Assembly: GCA_004431415.1 (NCBI GenBank)
Contig: QPMI01000601.1
Span: 286,628-350,627, forward strand
Direction of reading: 5' to 3'
Source: Cyanophora paradoxa
Taxonomy: Eukaryota; Glaucocystophyceae; Cyanophorales; Cyanophoraceae
DNA length: 64,000 nucleotides
Positions 41,343 through 56,636 of this stretch are shown here, in pieces (the stretch's first letter is position 1; every line of letters begins with the position of its first letter). The notes beneath the pieces were generated by a model, which was not told the DNA's origin, did not search any database, and was given only the letters and a program-made list of their open reading frames with translations. The position numbers were made by a program, and so were the translations under genes.

Positions 41343-42589
41343 CCAAGCCGGAGATGCTCGATTTTTCTGTCCAAATTTAGATCGGTATCGTAGAGTTCGC
41401 GCCTACACGCATTGCAATTGGTTTGAAGCCCTGTTCGTATTGGAATTTTGTCCTGCCATGGCACATGTACATCTGCACAGACTGCTAAAGAGGTAGCTTC
41501 CCATGACGTATGGTGGCCCCCGGCCCGCGCGCGGCGCCGAGCCGCGATCGTCGGATGATCATGATATCGTCGTCATATCGATGATGATAATTATAACTCA
41601 CAAGGCAAAGCTTCAGTAGTAGTGGTGGCATGTCATTGCATGATAATCATCGATATCTAGCTATATATAACCTATAGCTAGCTATAGAAGCCTAGCCTAG
41701 TAAGGCCGGGCTAGTAAGTAACAGCAGCATAAGGTGGAACTTCGGAAATGGCCTGATCATGATCTTGAACTTGACACTGTGACATGAAGCTTAAGGTGTC
41801 TTCTCCGGGGGGCCGGGACCGTGCGGGACGGTGATCCGATGATCCGATGATCATGACCGTCGAACGGCATGCAATTGCAAGGTTAACGGCGCAACGCTGC
41901 GCGCTGTGCCCGCACTGCCCGCAGTGCCCGGTGGCCCCGGTGCGCCGCCATATGCATGGCCAGCGCGCGCGCATCGTGCGAACTTTTCCGCGGCGCATGA
42001 ATACAAGCATGCATTAGGTGGAAATGGCCTGAAGGTGTCTCCTCCGGGGGCCGATTCCGATGAAGCGTCGCACCGAATCCGAAGGAGCAACTTCCCATCG
42101 AACACATTGCATTCTTGCAGCTGAACACCTTTCATTGCGGCAGGCACTCCACAGTCTCCACTTAGTTTTTCCGAATTTTTCCAAATTGGGAATGGGGCTT
42201 TCGAACGGCGGAGCCGCGGAGGTTCGAAAACGCCACGACGAATCTCCGCCACTGAAAAAACAACTGGGCATATGCCAACTTCATCCCCCCTACCGGGACA
42301 AAACGTCGGACGGCCCAAAAATTGGCGCCAGCAAAACCGCATCTCAGACGACACATGCGAGGCGACGACTGCTCCTCGCTCCTTCGAGATTCGCGCGCCA
42401 GCGTGCATGAGCGCATGCGCAACTAGTTTTGTGAGCACCTAGCGGGACCACTTTGACGCAACCGGATCGCGCTACTCATCCTCCAGCGTGGCAGTTGCCG
42501 GCGCCGACTCGTTGACTACCATACGGCCCGTATTCCCAGCGATCAGTACAGCTTCAACAAGTTAACAGAGAGCAATAGAAGCGCGCAAG
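41343..42589. other. Large AT-richer intergenic region with palindromes and a decayed repeat
   Basis: About 1.25 kb with lower GC than the rest. It holds dense palindromes at 41555-41690 (GATATCG, ATATCGAT, TAGCTATATATAACCTATAGC). Two related segments occur at 41732-41812 and 42016-42052; the second equals the first with its inner part deleted. The only long frame (minus strand, 41851-42438) has no family features and is probably fortuitous. I see no gene. Confidence 0.5.
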
Positions 42590-43926
42590 ATGGTCGGACA
42601 CGCCGGCAAGCGCGCCCTGCAGGCGCTCCCTTTCAGCGATGTCTGGGGTCGTCCCCATGTGTTGCTCATCAGAAGGGCGAAGTGCTCCGGCACACTTAGG
42701 ACCGAAAGCGGTTCTTTTCTGGACCTAGTGGCCAGCGCTGCGATGGCGCTCCACATTTCATATGCCTCTCTTCTCAAGGACCACCGCTACGCTTCCCTGC
42801 AGTCGATTGTGGACCTCCTCGTCGGCAGGTATGCGCGTTAGTGTGTGATCTAGCCTCGTGCCAACTCCGCCTGGCTGATCCTGGTCCGCCACGTGCAGCG
42901 CATCATACGAGCCACCTGTGCCGGGCCCCGAGTTGACCCTGCGGGAGCGCCGCCTCGCGACCAACGGCCAAGCCCTCCAGGACCGCATGGTCGACACGGC
43001 GAGCCGCGGATACATTAGGTACGCGCAAACGCTGCGTAGCAGCCCCAGCCTCCGAGGTTCAGCCGGTGACCCTTCGCTCGCAGTGCCATTCCAAGCCCCG
43101 GGACGGCCAAGGAGCTGTCCGTTGTAACTGAATTCGGCGTCTACAAGCCCGACCCTTCCTCCGTCGTCGATTCGCGCGGCGAGTGGCCCTCGCCCCGGGA
43201 GGTCGGCCCCCTTGCGCCCCCCCCCCCGAATCTTCCTTTTCGCCGGTCTCCTGACGCGCCCGCGGGCCTCAGATCCTCTTCCGGCGGCACAAGATCGTGC
43301 TCCCGTGCGACGACGAGTGCTGCCTAGAGGCGCCGGCCGCGCCCCTCGTCCCCGGCCTCGCCGCCTCGGCGCCCATCGACATCCCCTCGCCGACCCTCCT
43401 CCTCTCGCCCGTCCCCTCCTCCTCCCTCCTCTCCTCTTCCTTCGCCTCCGCCGCTTCGGCGCCGTTCCCGGCGGCCTTCTGCGGCGGGGCGCCGCTGGCG
43501 GCGGGCGCGCAGCCGCGGCGGCCGGCGTCGGCGCCCTCGTGCATGCTGGACGCGGCGCTGTGCGCGCTGCTGCAGACGACGCTGGACGCGCCGCCGTCGG
43601 CCTCGGGGGCCTCGCCGGGCTCCTTCTCCCTCCCCGCCTGCTCCCCCGCCTCCTCCCTCGCCTCCCTGCCCCGCCTCGTCTCCGCCGCCGCCTCGCCCCT
43701 CCCCTTCACCCCCGCCGCCGGCTTCCCCTACGCCTTCGGCCCCGACGCGGCCGTGCCGGGCTGGGCGCAGGCGCCGGCGCGCAGCGAGTCGCCCCCTGCG
43801 TGCTCGCGCCTGCGCCCGTGCTCCTCGGCCGTCGTGCCCAAGGCCGTGCGGCCCATCCGCAAGCAGCCGGCCAAGTCCAGGCGCACCCTCGCCCTCGGAT
43901 TCCCCCAGGCCCACCACGCCTTCTAG
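42590..43926 (+). CDS. Unrecognised Ser/Pro/Ala-rich protein
   Basis: Exons join in frame from MVGHAGKRALQALPFSDVWG through MALHISYASLLKDHRYASLQ. A donor GTATGCG then leads to YEPPVPGPELTLRERRLATN, GQALQDRMVDTASRGYI, a GTACGCG intron, IPSPGTAKELSVVTEFGVYK, a GTCGGCC intron, and finally ILFRRHKIVLPCDDECCLEA. The long last exon is Ser/Pro/Ala/Leu-rich and ends with a basic patch (KAVRPIRKQPAKSRRTLALG) and AHHAF before TAG. I do not recognise the family. A short basic C-terminal segment after a disordered region could be a nuclear signal, which is speculative. The stretch after 43926 is T-rich (CTTTTTTTTATC near 44130), suiting a 3' UTR. The 5' start is the least certain. Confidence 0.48.
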
Positions 43927-44502
43927 GCGGCGAGCCCCTGTCCGGCCGACCCCGCCGAGTGCCCCGATCTCCTGCCTCCACCCTCTATCTTTGCCCTTGT
44001 ACGATACGCGCCCTTCTGCCATCGACCGGCCCCCCGTGCAAGCTCCTGTACCCACTGTACCTTTGTAAAGCTCTTCAGTGCTGTTGTACATGTGTGCCCC
44101 CCCTGTTTTGACCTCCTCTCTGAGTCTTTTTTTTATCATACTTTCAATAAGTACGTCAACAATCTCGTGTAAAGCGATATTTCACTTTATGAACTTCGTG
44201 TACCACCCGTGAATACATGTAAAAGGATTTAACCAATTCTCGAACGTCGTCACTGAGTCACGTCAACGCTGACAATCTGGTCCAGGCTACTAAGCTAAGA
44301 GTCTGTGGCCATGTATGAGGGGGTAAACCTTCATGGCGACTGCAGGCTGAATCATGATGAGTCTACGAGTTCGATTCAAATCCGTATACACACTGCGGCA
44401 TTCATGCGCGATGCACGTATCAGTTCTGGGAGCTACGGAACCTAAGATGCATCCTTATCTGTACACTTGGGCGCCATGAGACGGGGGCCTCACGCGTCAT
44501 GA
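43927..44502. other. Convergent 3' region
   Basis: 3' flanks of the preceding gene and of PRC1. Low GC, with TTTTTTTTATCATACTTTC around 44128-44146 followed by CAATAAGTAC, a possible polyadenylation region. No coding or RNA gene seen. Confidence 0.4.
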
Positions 44503-46973
44503 TCAGGCGGTGGGGTGGGGCGGGGCGGGGGCCTCGGGGGCGTCGAGGAGGTCGAGGACGTAGCGGACCCCCTCGAGGTTCTCCCCGAAGAGCTTCGTCG
44601 CCACCTCCCCTGCACCCCGCTCGCTTGGGGAGGGCGGCGGCGCAAGGCGGCGCGGGGCGGGGCGCCGGCGCACCGATGCGGACGGGCGAGGGGCTGACGG
44701 GCCCGAGGGGCGCGAAGATCGGTGTCCCCGCGTTCGAGCGCTCCTCCAGCGGCGCCCGCGCCGCACCCGGCGCCGCCTTCGCCGCCGAGGAGGGCGCGAA
44801 GGGCGGCACGGGCTTGCGGCCCGAGGCCGGGTGGTCGAGGCGGGGCGGCGGGGCCGGCGGGGCGCGCGGCCGAGCGCGGCGTGGTGGTGGCGGCCGAGGC
44901 GGGGCGGGCGGGGTGGCGCGGGCGCCGCCGCCGCGCGCGGCGACGGCTTGACGAACGCGGAGAGGCTCGTCAGGCTCGCGCTCACCGCCGCGCCGCGCAC
45001 CGGCGTGCGCGGCGCGGGGCCGGCGGCGGCCTTGGCGGGCCTGGCCGAGGCGGGGCGCCCGGGGGTCGTCGCGGGGGCCTTCGCGAGCACCAGGGACTGG
45101 GAGAGGGGGTTCGCCCGGCGCGCGGCGGCGGAGGGGGCCGGGGCGGGGCCGGCGGGGCGTGGGCCTTTGGGGCGGGGCCGGGGTGGGAGGGCGGGGGCTT
45201 GGCGGCCTCGAGCTCGGGAGGAGGGGCCGGCCGTCGGCGGAGAGGTACGGGATGCCCGTGTCGGCCTCGAGGCGCCGCAGGGCCGCCGCGAGGCGCGCCT
45301 CGAGCTTCGGCGCGTCGTGCTCCAGCCGCGTCCGCAGCTCCAGCTCGTGCCGCATCGCCGCTGCCGCCCCGCCCTCGGCGAGCGCGGGGGCGGGGCGGGG
45401 CGGGGCGTGGGGCGGACCCATGCCGTTGCGGGAGCGGTCCATGAGGCGCGCCGGGTTGCTGCGCGCCGCCCTCAGACCTCGTCCCCGGCGCGGGCCCGGG
45501 CCGAGCAGCGTCCAGCGGGGCGGACCTGATGAGGGCGGCGTACTCGGCGCGGAGGCTGGCGAGCTCCTCCCGCCGCTTCACCATCCGCTCCACCGCCTCC
45601 CGCGCCGCCACCTGCCCGCCCCACCCCCCGCGTCGGCTGCGCGGCGGGGCGGGGCGGGGCGGGCGGGGGGCGGGCGGGGGCGCACGGCGGCCTTGCAGCG
45701 GGCGATCTCGGAGGAGATGGCGGCGAGGGTCTCGGGGTTTGCCTCCCCGAAGGCCGCGAGGAGGGCCCCCTGGCGGGCCGCGTCGTAGCCGACCTGCCCG
45801 TACAGGCCCCGCAGCACCTCCCGGGCGCTCCCCAGCAGCCGCCCCACCTCCGAGTCCAGCTGCCCGCCCCGTCAGCGGCCGCCCGCGCTCGGGGCCGCGA
45901 GGGGCGGCGCACGGCGCGGAGGCCCTCGGGAGCGAGGGAGGAGCGGCCGGCGGCGCGGGCGCGGAAGGAGTCGCGGTCCTGGGGCGTCAGGCTGAGGGCC
46001 GCGAAGAGCGCCTGCATCTCGTCCTTGGCGCGGTCCCGCTCCGCCTCCCGCGCCGCCTTCACCGCCTCCCACTTCTCCAGCAGCGCCTTCAGCTCCGCCA
46101 GCCTGCGCGGCCGCCCGGTCGGCGGCGCCGGCGGGGCGGGGCGGGCGGGCGGCGGGGCGCGCGTCGCGTCGGCGAGGCCGAGGGCGTCGCCGCGGAAGAC
46201 GGCGAGCTCGAGGCCCGCCGCCAGCTCCGACTCCGCCACCCCGAGCCGCGTGAAGAGCGCCTCCAGCGCCTCCGCCGTCTCCGCCACCTGCCGGCCGCCG
46301 GCCGCTCAGCTCGCCGCGGATCAAATCTGCGGCGCGGATCAAATCTGACCTCGCGGGAGCGCTCCTCCTTCCGGCGCCGGGCGTCGGCGAGCGAAGCGGC
46401 CGAACGCTGGACGGCGGCCTCGGAGAGGTCTTCGAGGGCCGGCGCGGCGGCCGCGTCGGTCGAGGAGCCGCGGAGCAGCTCGTCGGTCGCCACCACCTCG
46501 CGGTGCGCCTCCAGCACGGCGGCCTCGCGCTCCATGCGGATCTATTGGAATATCAGAGGAGAAGGGGGTGCAGAGGAGGCTCGGGCGAGCCTCCTGCATC
46601 GCCACGATCGTCTCGGAGCAGAGCTGGAGCAGCTTGTCGACCGGGTGGCTGATGCTGGGGCCGTCCAGGGCGCCGCTTGGAGCGTGTTTTCCAAGCAATT
46701 TTGAAAGGGACTGCGTGGGCAGAGGGAGGGGCGGTGTCGGGGCCAGGGTGGCGCTAGAGCCCGGAGCTAAACCGGTACGCTACGCACCCGAAGCTCGTCC
46801 TGAAGAGCAACCAACTGCTTCTTCAAAGAAGCCGCAGACTCTTTGCCAACGGCTATGATGGCGCCGATCTTCGTGCGGACTGCCTCAAGCTCAGCATCGC
46901 AGAAGGCGGGCGAGAACGACGCCCTCAACTCGCGCTCGTACTGAGCTAGGTCTTCTATCTCTTTCTCCAGCAT
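44503..46973 (-). CDS. PRC1/Ase1/MAP65 microtubule-bundling protein
   Basis: Dimeric crosslinker of antiparallel microtubules at the spindle midzone, needed for cytokinesis. The start is MLEKEIEDLAQYERELRASF. Coiled-coil and spectrin-like segments follow: ASLKKQLVALQDELRV, DKLLQLCSETIVAMQEA, EREAAVLEAHREVVATDELL, AETAEALEALFTRLG, LAELKALLEKWEAVKAARE, DEMQALFAALSLTPQDRDSF, LGSAREVLRGLYGQVGYDAA and EAVERMVKRREELASLRAEY. The microtubule-binding end has NGMGPPH, LELRTRLEHDAPKLEARLAA and ALRRLEADTGIPYLSADG, corresponding to the conserved LLKEEK...LPKLE...W...G.PF region. The C-terminal tail is Ala/Pro/Arg-rich with TPGRPASARPAK and TPVRG, typical CDK-target-like sites, ending HPTA. Segment order matches the family. 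About ten short introns. Confidence 0.8.
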
Positions 46974-47366
46974 CGCGCTGCTTCGAATTCTGCCGACCAG
47001 CTGTGCGGTACTCGCCGACCGTTTGAGTTGGGTCCGCGCGCGGCTGTACCCCCGAGATCAAATTTGCCACGTCAACACACAGACTGGAGCTTTTCCTTCC
47101 ACAGCTTCGCTGTGCATGAGCTCCAGCTACGTATACGGTCCGGTACAAATGCTCTAGATCTAGCTCCGATATCGATATCGATGATCTTGCGTGTCAAGCT
47201 TAATTCATAAGCTTAAGAGAGACAGCTGCAGACAGGCCCTAGGCCTGCTCTGGGCATGCGCACATGTACGGAACTGAAATTACGATAAGGAATAGATACA
47301 GATAGTGAACGAATAAGAGACGGGCTACTGGCCATGGCTATGCGCGCGGCGCCGGCCGGCTATAAG
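46974..47366. other. Spacer between PRC1 and the TPR gene
   Basis: 393 bp upstream of PRC1 and downstream of the TPR gene (both minus). It includes CTAGATCTAGCTCCGATATCGATATCGATGATC at about 47151-47183, one of the recurrent nested palindromes. The PRC1 promoter should lie here. No gene seen. Confidence 0.4.
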
Positions 47367-49999
47367 CTACGAACTGGCGGATCCGGACGCGGAGGCGAGC
47401 GTCTTCCCCTCGCGGGCTAGGTACCGGGCCAGCTTCATCCGGTTGGAGCGCGCGCAGTCGAACTGCGGGTCGATCTGCCGCGCGCGCGGCGTAAGAGGCC
47501 GGGCGGCGGGGCCGAGGCAGGCACGCCGCCGGACCTGGATGGCGCGCGCGAGGCATTGGTCGGCGCTCGCCCACTGCCCCTTGCAGATGTAGAGGAGCGC
47601 CATGTTGTTGTACGCCTGGCGGGGAGAGGGGGGGGGAGGGGGATCAGGGGGGTACAAGCGGGTGCACGGGCTACGGCGCACCTCGGCGAACTCGGGGTCC
47701 AGCTCGATGGCGCGCTGGTACGCCAACTGCGCCTCCGCGAATTGCTCTGCGCGAAAGCGGTCGAACGAAGGGTACGAGTGCAGAGGAGCTGGGGGTAAAG
47801 GGCCGCGCACGACGCTGACGGAAGAGGTTGCCCATGTTGTTGAGGAGGGGCGCGCTCTCCCCGCCCGTCAGGCGCGCCCTGCGCACCCCGGCCATCGGTG
47901 CCGGCCCGGAGCTCGCGAGGGTGCGGCGCACCGCTCGTACAGTTCTTGAGTCTCGTCCACGCGCCCGAGGAGCTGCGTGGCGATGCCTGCGGGGCGCGCT
48001 CGACGGGGCCGGAAGCCAGCAGGGCGGGGCGGGGCGGGGCACCGAGGTTGGACCAGGCGGCCGAGCATTTTATGTCGTGCCGCAGCGCCTGCGGGGGAGT
48101 GAGGCCGCGGCCCGGGCGGCCGGCCGGCGCGCGGAGGTGGTGGTGAAGCGGGCACCTGCTTGAAGCGGTCGTGGGCGTCCTCGTTGTTGCCCTCGGCGAA
48201 CTCGAGGAGGCCGAGCTCGACCCAGGCCGCCGCGTCCGCGGGGTCCGCCTCGAGGGCCGCCGCCACCGCCTCGCGCGCGCTCGCCGCCGACGACTCCACC
48301 GCCTCCTCGTCCCCCGCCGCGTCCAGGTTCGCCCGGTGCAGCTGCGCCCGCCCGCCCGCCTCAGCCGCCGCCGCAGCCGCGCGGGGGCGGGTCGGGCGGG
48401 GCGGGCCAGCGCGAGGCCGACGTTGGCGTCCGCGCGCGTCGCGTCGTCCTCCGTGAGGGGCGCGAGCATCTCCGTCGCCGCCGACGCGCACGCCTCCCTG
48501 CCCGGCCGCCTCAGAGGCGGCTGGCTGGCCCGAGGGCGCCGGCGCCGGCGCACCGGAGCTCCGCCGCCGTCGAGGCGCCGGCCAGCGTCACCGCGAGCAC
48601 GTACCTGCGCCGCCGCCGCCCTGTCGGCCCCAGGCGCGGGGCGAGGCGGGGTGGGGCGGGGGCGGCGGGGATCCGGGGCGCAGAGCGGACCACTTGCCGA
48701 GGTTGAGGCGGACGGCGGGGTCCTCCGGGGACCGCCGGAGGGCCTCCTGGAAGGCTCGCCCGGCCTGCGGCCAGTGCCGGCTGCCCATCCCCACCAGCGC
48801 GCAGCCCAGGTTCACATGGAGGTGCGCCTGCGGGGGGTCAGGGCGGGGCCGGGGCGAGCGCGGCGCGCCCGGCGCGCACAGGGCCGGCGTCCAGAGCTAT
48901 GGCCCGCTCGAAGATCTGCGCCGCGAGGGCGAACTGCGGCGCCCCGTCAGCGGCGCCGTCGCGCGGCTTCTCCCCTGCGGCCCTCACCTGGCGGCGCTTG
49001 AGGAGGGCCACCCCGTAGTTGGAGAGGGCCTCCTGGTGCCCCCGGTCCCGGAAGATGGCCCCCTGCAGGCACGCCTCCGCCGCGTCCAGCTGCTCCCCGG
49101 GGCGCGGCGTCAGGGGCGCGCCCAAGGGCGGCGGGAGGGGTGCCGGCGCGCCTGCGGCGGGTCGTGCTCGAGGTACGCGAGCGCGATGTTGTTCACGGCG
49201 TCCGTGTACTCCGCGTTCAGGCTGCGCGCACCGGCGTGGGCCCGGGAATGGTGCGTTGCGTGCCCGGGCGGCCCCCGCACCTCAGGAAGGGCTGGAAGAC
49301 CTTGCGCGCCGCCTCGGGCTGCGGGGCGGGCCGGCGCCGACCGGCGGACGTCGGAGGCCAGCGGGGCCGGGTGCGGCGAGAGCCGGCCGCACGTTATCAA
49401 TGGCGATGTGCAGGAGGCCGCAGTTGTTCCATATGTCTTTCTGGCTCCCGTCCAACTGCGAGGCTCGGCTCGGCCGGCGTCGCAGGCAGCGACCGGCGCC
49501 GGGGCGCGCGTACCCCGATGGCCTCGACGAAGCGCGCTTGCAGGGCCTGCGCGTGCGGGGCTCGGATTCCGCCGTGGGGGGGCCGCGGGGACGGGGCCAC
49601 CTCGGGGTCGATCTCGGCGGCGGGGTCCGCGAAACGGGCAGCCATCGCGCAGACGACGGAGAGGTTGATGCAGCGCGCCAAGTGGGCCGGCCGGTCCGCG
49701 TTCCTGTCCCGGCATCGGCGCCGCGCAGGGTGCGGGCGCGGCGCAGCGGCGTAGGGGCCCGCACCGCTTCTGGAGGATGCGGGCCGCTCCTTCGAACTCG
49801 TTCTGCGCCTGTGGGCGCGCCTTGAGGGCGGGAAATGGTAAGCGGAGCGGGCGCGACGGACCCTCTGATACTCGCCCAGCCTCAGGAGTGCGAGGCCGAG
49901 GAGAAAGTGGACACGGTAGCTCTTCGGCATAAGCTTCTTCTTCACGTGAGAGAGGGCCTGCGCTCCGGAGCCGCTGACGTCAGCCCCCGAACGCGTCAT
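47367..49999 (-). CDS. Tetratricopeptide-repeat protein (5' end uncertain)
   Basis: A helical-repeat scaffold with at least nine TPR-like units. N- to C-terminal these include SHVKKKLMPKSYRVHFLLGL, IWNNCGLLHIAIDN, YTDAVNNIALAYLEH, AEACLQGAIFRDRGHQEALS, NYGVALLKRR, AAQIFERAIALDAG, NLGCALVGMGSRHWPQAGRA, FQEALRRSPEDPAVRLNLGK, ELGLLEFAEGNNEDAHDRFK, LLGRVDETQELYERCA, FAEAQLAYQRAIELDPEFAE, YNNMALLYICKGQWASADQC and LARAIQ. It ends IDPQFDCARSNRMKLARYLA and a Ser-rich tail, stop 47367-47369. Repeats are separated by introns near their boundaries. No glycosyltransferase or other catalytic domain is present. The exact TPR family could not be assigned. Upstream first exons beyond 49999 are likely, because the first visible exon starts at an acceptor. 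Confidence 0.7.
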
Positions 50000-50989
50000 G
50001 AGAGCAGCTGCGCGCCTGTTTCAGGAGCCTTGCGCGCTCGATCTGCGGGGGCTCTCGGGGGATCTCCTCGGGCTCCGAGCTGCAGATGGCGCGTCAGGAG
50101 TGCGCAGAATCGCGCTACCATAGGCGTAATACCTGGGCGGCGGGCATGCATCGAAAACTGCGCTGCGTGGCGGCGCGTCCGGCCTTTGCAGCGGGGTCAG
50201 AGCGACCGACGGTAGAGCGCCGCAGCGCTGCGGCGACGCACAGGGGCCCCTCATGATCTGAGATGGCTCGTCTCGGCGACGGAAGCATGTCGTCCTGGGC
50301 TGCAGCCTCCCCATCGGGCACAGGACGCTGCCAGCCTCGAAGTCAGCCTCGAATCGCAAAGACAGCGCGGGGCCACGATTGCACCCTTTGCCTGACGTTT
50401 GCCTTCGTGGGAGTGAACGCAGAAGTGGGACTGCCTTCGTTTGCCCTCGCTAGGCCCAGCAGCCCGAGGGCGTCGTGGCTGTGCGGCGGCGTGCGCGGAG
50501 CCTCCATCTCTCCTCGTCGCCTTAATTCACCGTGAGCCCGGCGGACCCAGATCGTGCGTGGTTGCGGCACACGATTCCGCGGGAATCGGTGCAGGGGTAC
50601 GGGCAAAGGGGCAGACACTTCGACGAGGAAGGCAGAGGCAGCCCGGCGTAGGCCCAGCCGCCCGCCCGCAGAATTACAGCCGATCGATCGCGAGGAGAAT
50701 AAACGTTGAGCTTGATGCAAGCGATCGGGGCAGCGGGCGGAGGCGAGCTCGCCACGGCGGCAGCGCCGGCTTGCGTCGTCGTGCTGAAAAGGCCCAGGGT
50801 TCGTAGTCTGAGCTATCTGTCTCATTTCAACCCCTCCCTCGCTGATCATCGCCCATCCGGTGTGTTCTCGGCTGGTTTCCGATATCGCAGGGTGCGTTAC
50901 CTGGGGGGTCCTGGGTCGGTGGATCGGTTGATTGATAGCGTGGCTAAGCCGAATATAATGAAATGAGAGCGCGCGCTTGGACCACCCGT
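50000..50989. other. Intergenic region, divergent
   Basis: About 1 kb between the TPR gene (-) and the AT-hook gene (+). It probably contains the first exon or exons of both. A plus-strand MQAIGAAGGGELATAAAPAC at about 50709 ends at a possible donor, but I could not join it in frame. Nothing else supported. Confidence 0.3.
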
Positions 50990-52033
50990 TAATCTTGTTT
51001 ATCTCGGACCAGGCCGCCCCCCGAAGGACCCGGCAAAGCGGGCCGCAAGGCTGCAGGCTATGCTGGCGGAGGCTGCGAAGACCCAACCCATCAACCTCGC
51101 GGGGGAAGTCAATGTGCGTTCGACTTCACTGCCATACCGGTCACGTCCTGCCTCTGACCGCTGTCCTCGGCTGCGTCTCCACAGGCTAGCCTCGTCACTA
51201 CTGAGCGCAAGAGACGCGGGCGACCTCCGAAACACGTGAAGTTGGTGAGGCTGGCGCCGAGTCAAGCTGTTGGTGGCGCCCCGGAGATCGTAGCCGAATC
51301 GGCACGGGAGGCAAGGAAGAAGCCTTCAGCTGCGTCGAGCTCCGGCGATGAGCCTTCAAGCGCTGTATCGCGGGCCGAGCGCCCCAGCCGGCGGCGCCCG
51401 GCCCCGATCGAGCCAGTCATACGGCCCAAGCGCGCGCGCCGCGCACCGAAATGGGCCCACGGCACAGAGAGTGCGGATGAGGAAGTCCCGACGAAGGTGT
51501 GCCTACCAACCCCGGAATGCTTGGCGCCTCGTGATTCGTGACGCCGCCGCCCTCAGGCCGCTCCCTCGGACCAGTCGGAGGACCACGTGTCCGACTCGGA
51601 GATCGAGGATCTGCACGCCGACGATGACGAAGACGCATCGGAGGCCGGGGACGCGGACGAGTACGCGTCCGTCCCCTCCGCCCCGGCGGACGTGCTCCTC
51701 TCCCTCGCCTCGTTCGCCGGCTCCCTCCGTGCGCGCCTCCATTCCTTTTCTTTTGTATCCCGCAGCTGAACGCTCCGCCACAGGTGACCGGGCGCCCCCG
51801 GCTATCCAGCTGGTGGATGACGCGAAGCTGTCGCCGGTCCCCTCCATGGGTGTCCCGTCGTCGACCTGCAGCGGCAGCCTCCTCTCCAGCCCGTCTCTCG
51901 TAACGCGGTGCGCCGCCCGCCCGCTCTTAGGACCGCCTCTCCTGCTGACGTTGCCTCCTGCAGAACGATGAAGCGCTCGGACTCGTGGCTGAAGATCACA
52001 CTTATGGCCCCCCACTCTATCGGCGCCTGCTGA
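50990..52033 (+). CDS. AT-hook DNA-binding protein (5' end uncertain)
   Basis: Two AT-hook cores are visible: PGRPPKDPAKRAARLQAM (about 51008) and ERKRRGRPPKHVKLVRL (about 51203). AT-hooks bind the minor groove of AT-rich DNA. Basic and Ser-rich linkers follow (RPKRARRAPKWAHGTESADE), then an acidic exon SDSEIEDLHADDDEDASEAG with VLLSLASFAGSL, and after an intron ERSATGDRAPPAIQLVDDAK. The last join (donor GTGCGCCG, acceptor CTGCAG) gives MKRSDSWLKITLMAPHSIGA before TGA 52031-52033. An in-frame stop precedes the first exon and no ATG is available there, so a 5' exon is missing. In a genome this GC-rich, an AT-hook protein could recognise the sparse AT-rich intergenic patches. That is inference. 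Confidence 0.58.
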
Positions 52034-56206
<4,173 letters not shown>

Positions 56207-56636
56207 ACAGGGACCTGTACACTGTTTCGATGGGCCAGCGTTATGACTTCTTTCAAGCTGAAGGAGCCGTTGCTTGCTCCTCGTGTAATTCTGATGTGCA
56301 GTATCCTGTATAGCAAATTGTATTGGGGCTGAGATGATGGTGCATGGTGGCTTTCGCTCATTCCGACACCATTGGGGCGTGCATCAAGGAGAAGCTGAAG
56401 GGGCCCTTCAGAGGCCCGGGGAGCGACATTAGTTTACATCGGAACTCTAGCTGTAGCTACGTATACGTTAGATTTAATGGCTAGCTAGCTATAGTATTGT
56501 CTACGCGACAGATTGTGTGCGATTTCCTGGCCATGGGGCCCTCAAGCCAAGTGGCGTCGCGCCGCCTACAGTTTCCGGCCCTGCTGCGTGCTGCCGCCGC
56601 TCGGGGGCCGGATTCGCGGCAGCTCGACCGGCTGTG
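56207..56636. other. Convergent 3' region after polyubiquitin
   Basis: Polyubiquitin 3' UTR, followed by a TAGCTAGCTATAG palindrome at about 56478-56492 and AT-rich DNA. GTATAGCAAATTGTATTGGGG near 56305 may be part of the 3' processing signal. No gene seen. Confidence 0.4.

Noticed and set aside
41851-42438. 195-codon open frame on the minus strand
   Set aside because: No recognisable motif, no intron structure like its neighbours, overlaps the decayed repeat; likely fortuitous.
47367-49999. O-GlcNAc transferase
   Set aside because: TPR units are similar in style, but no glycosyltransferase domain follows; the gene ends in a short Ser-rich tail.
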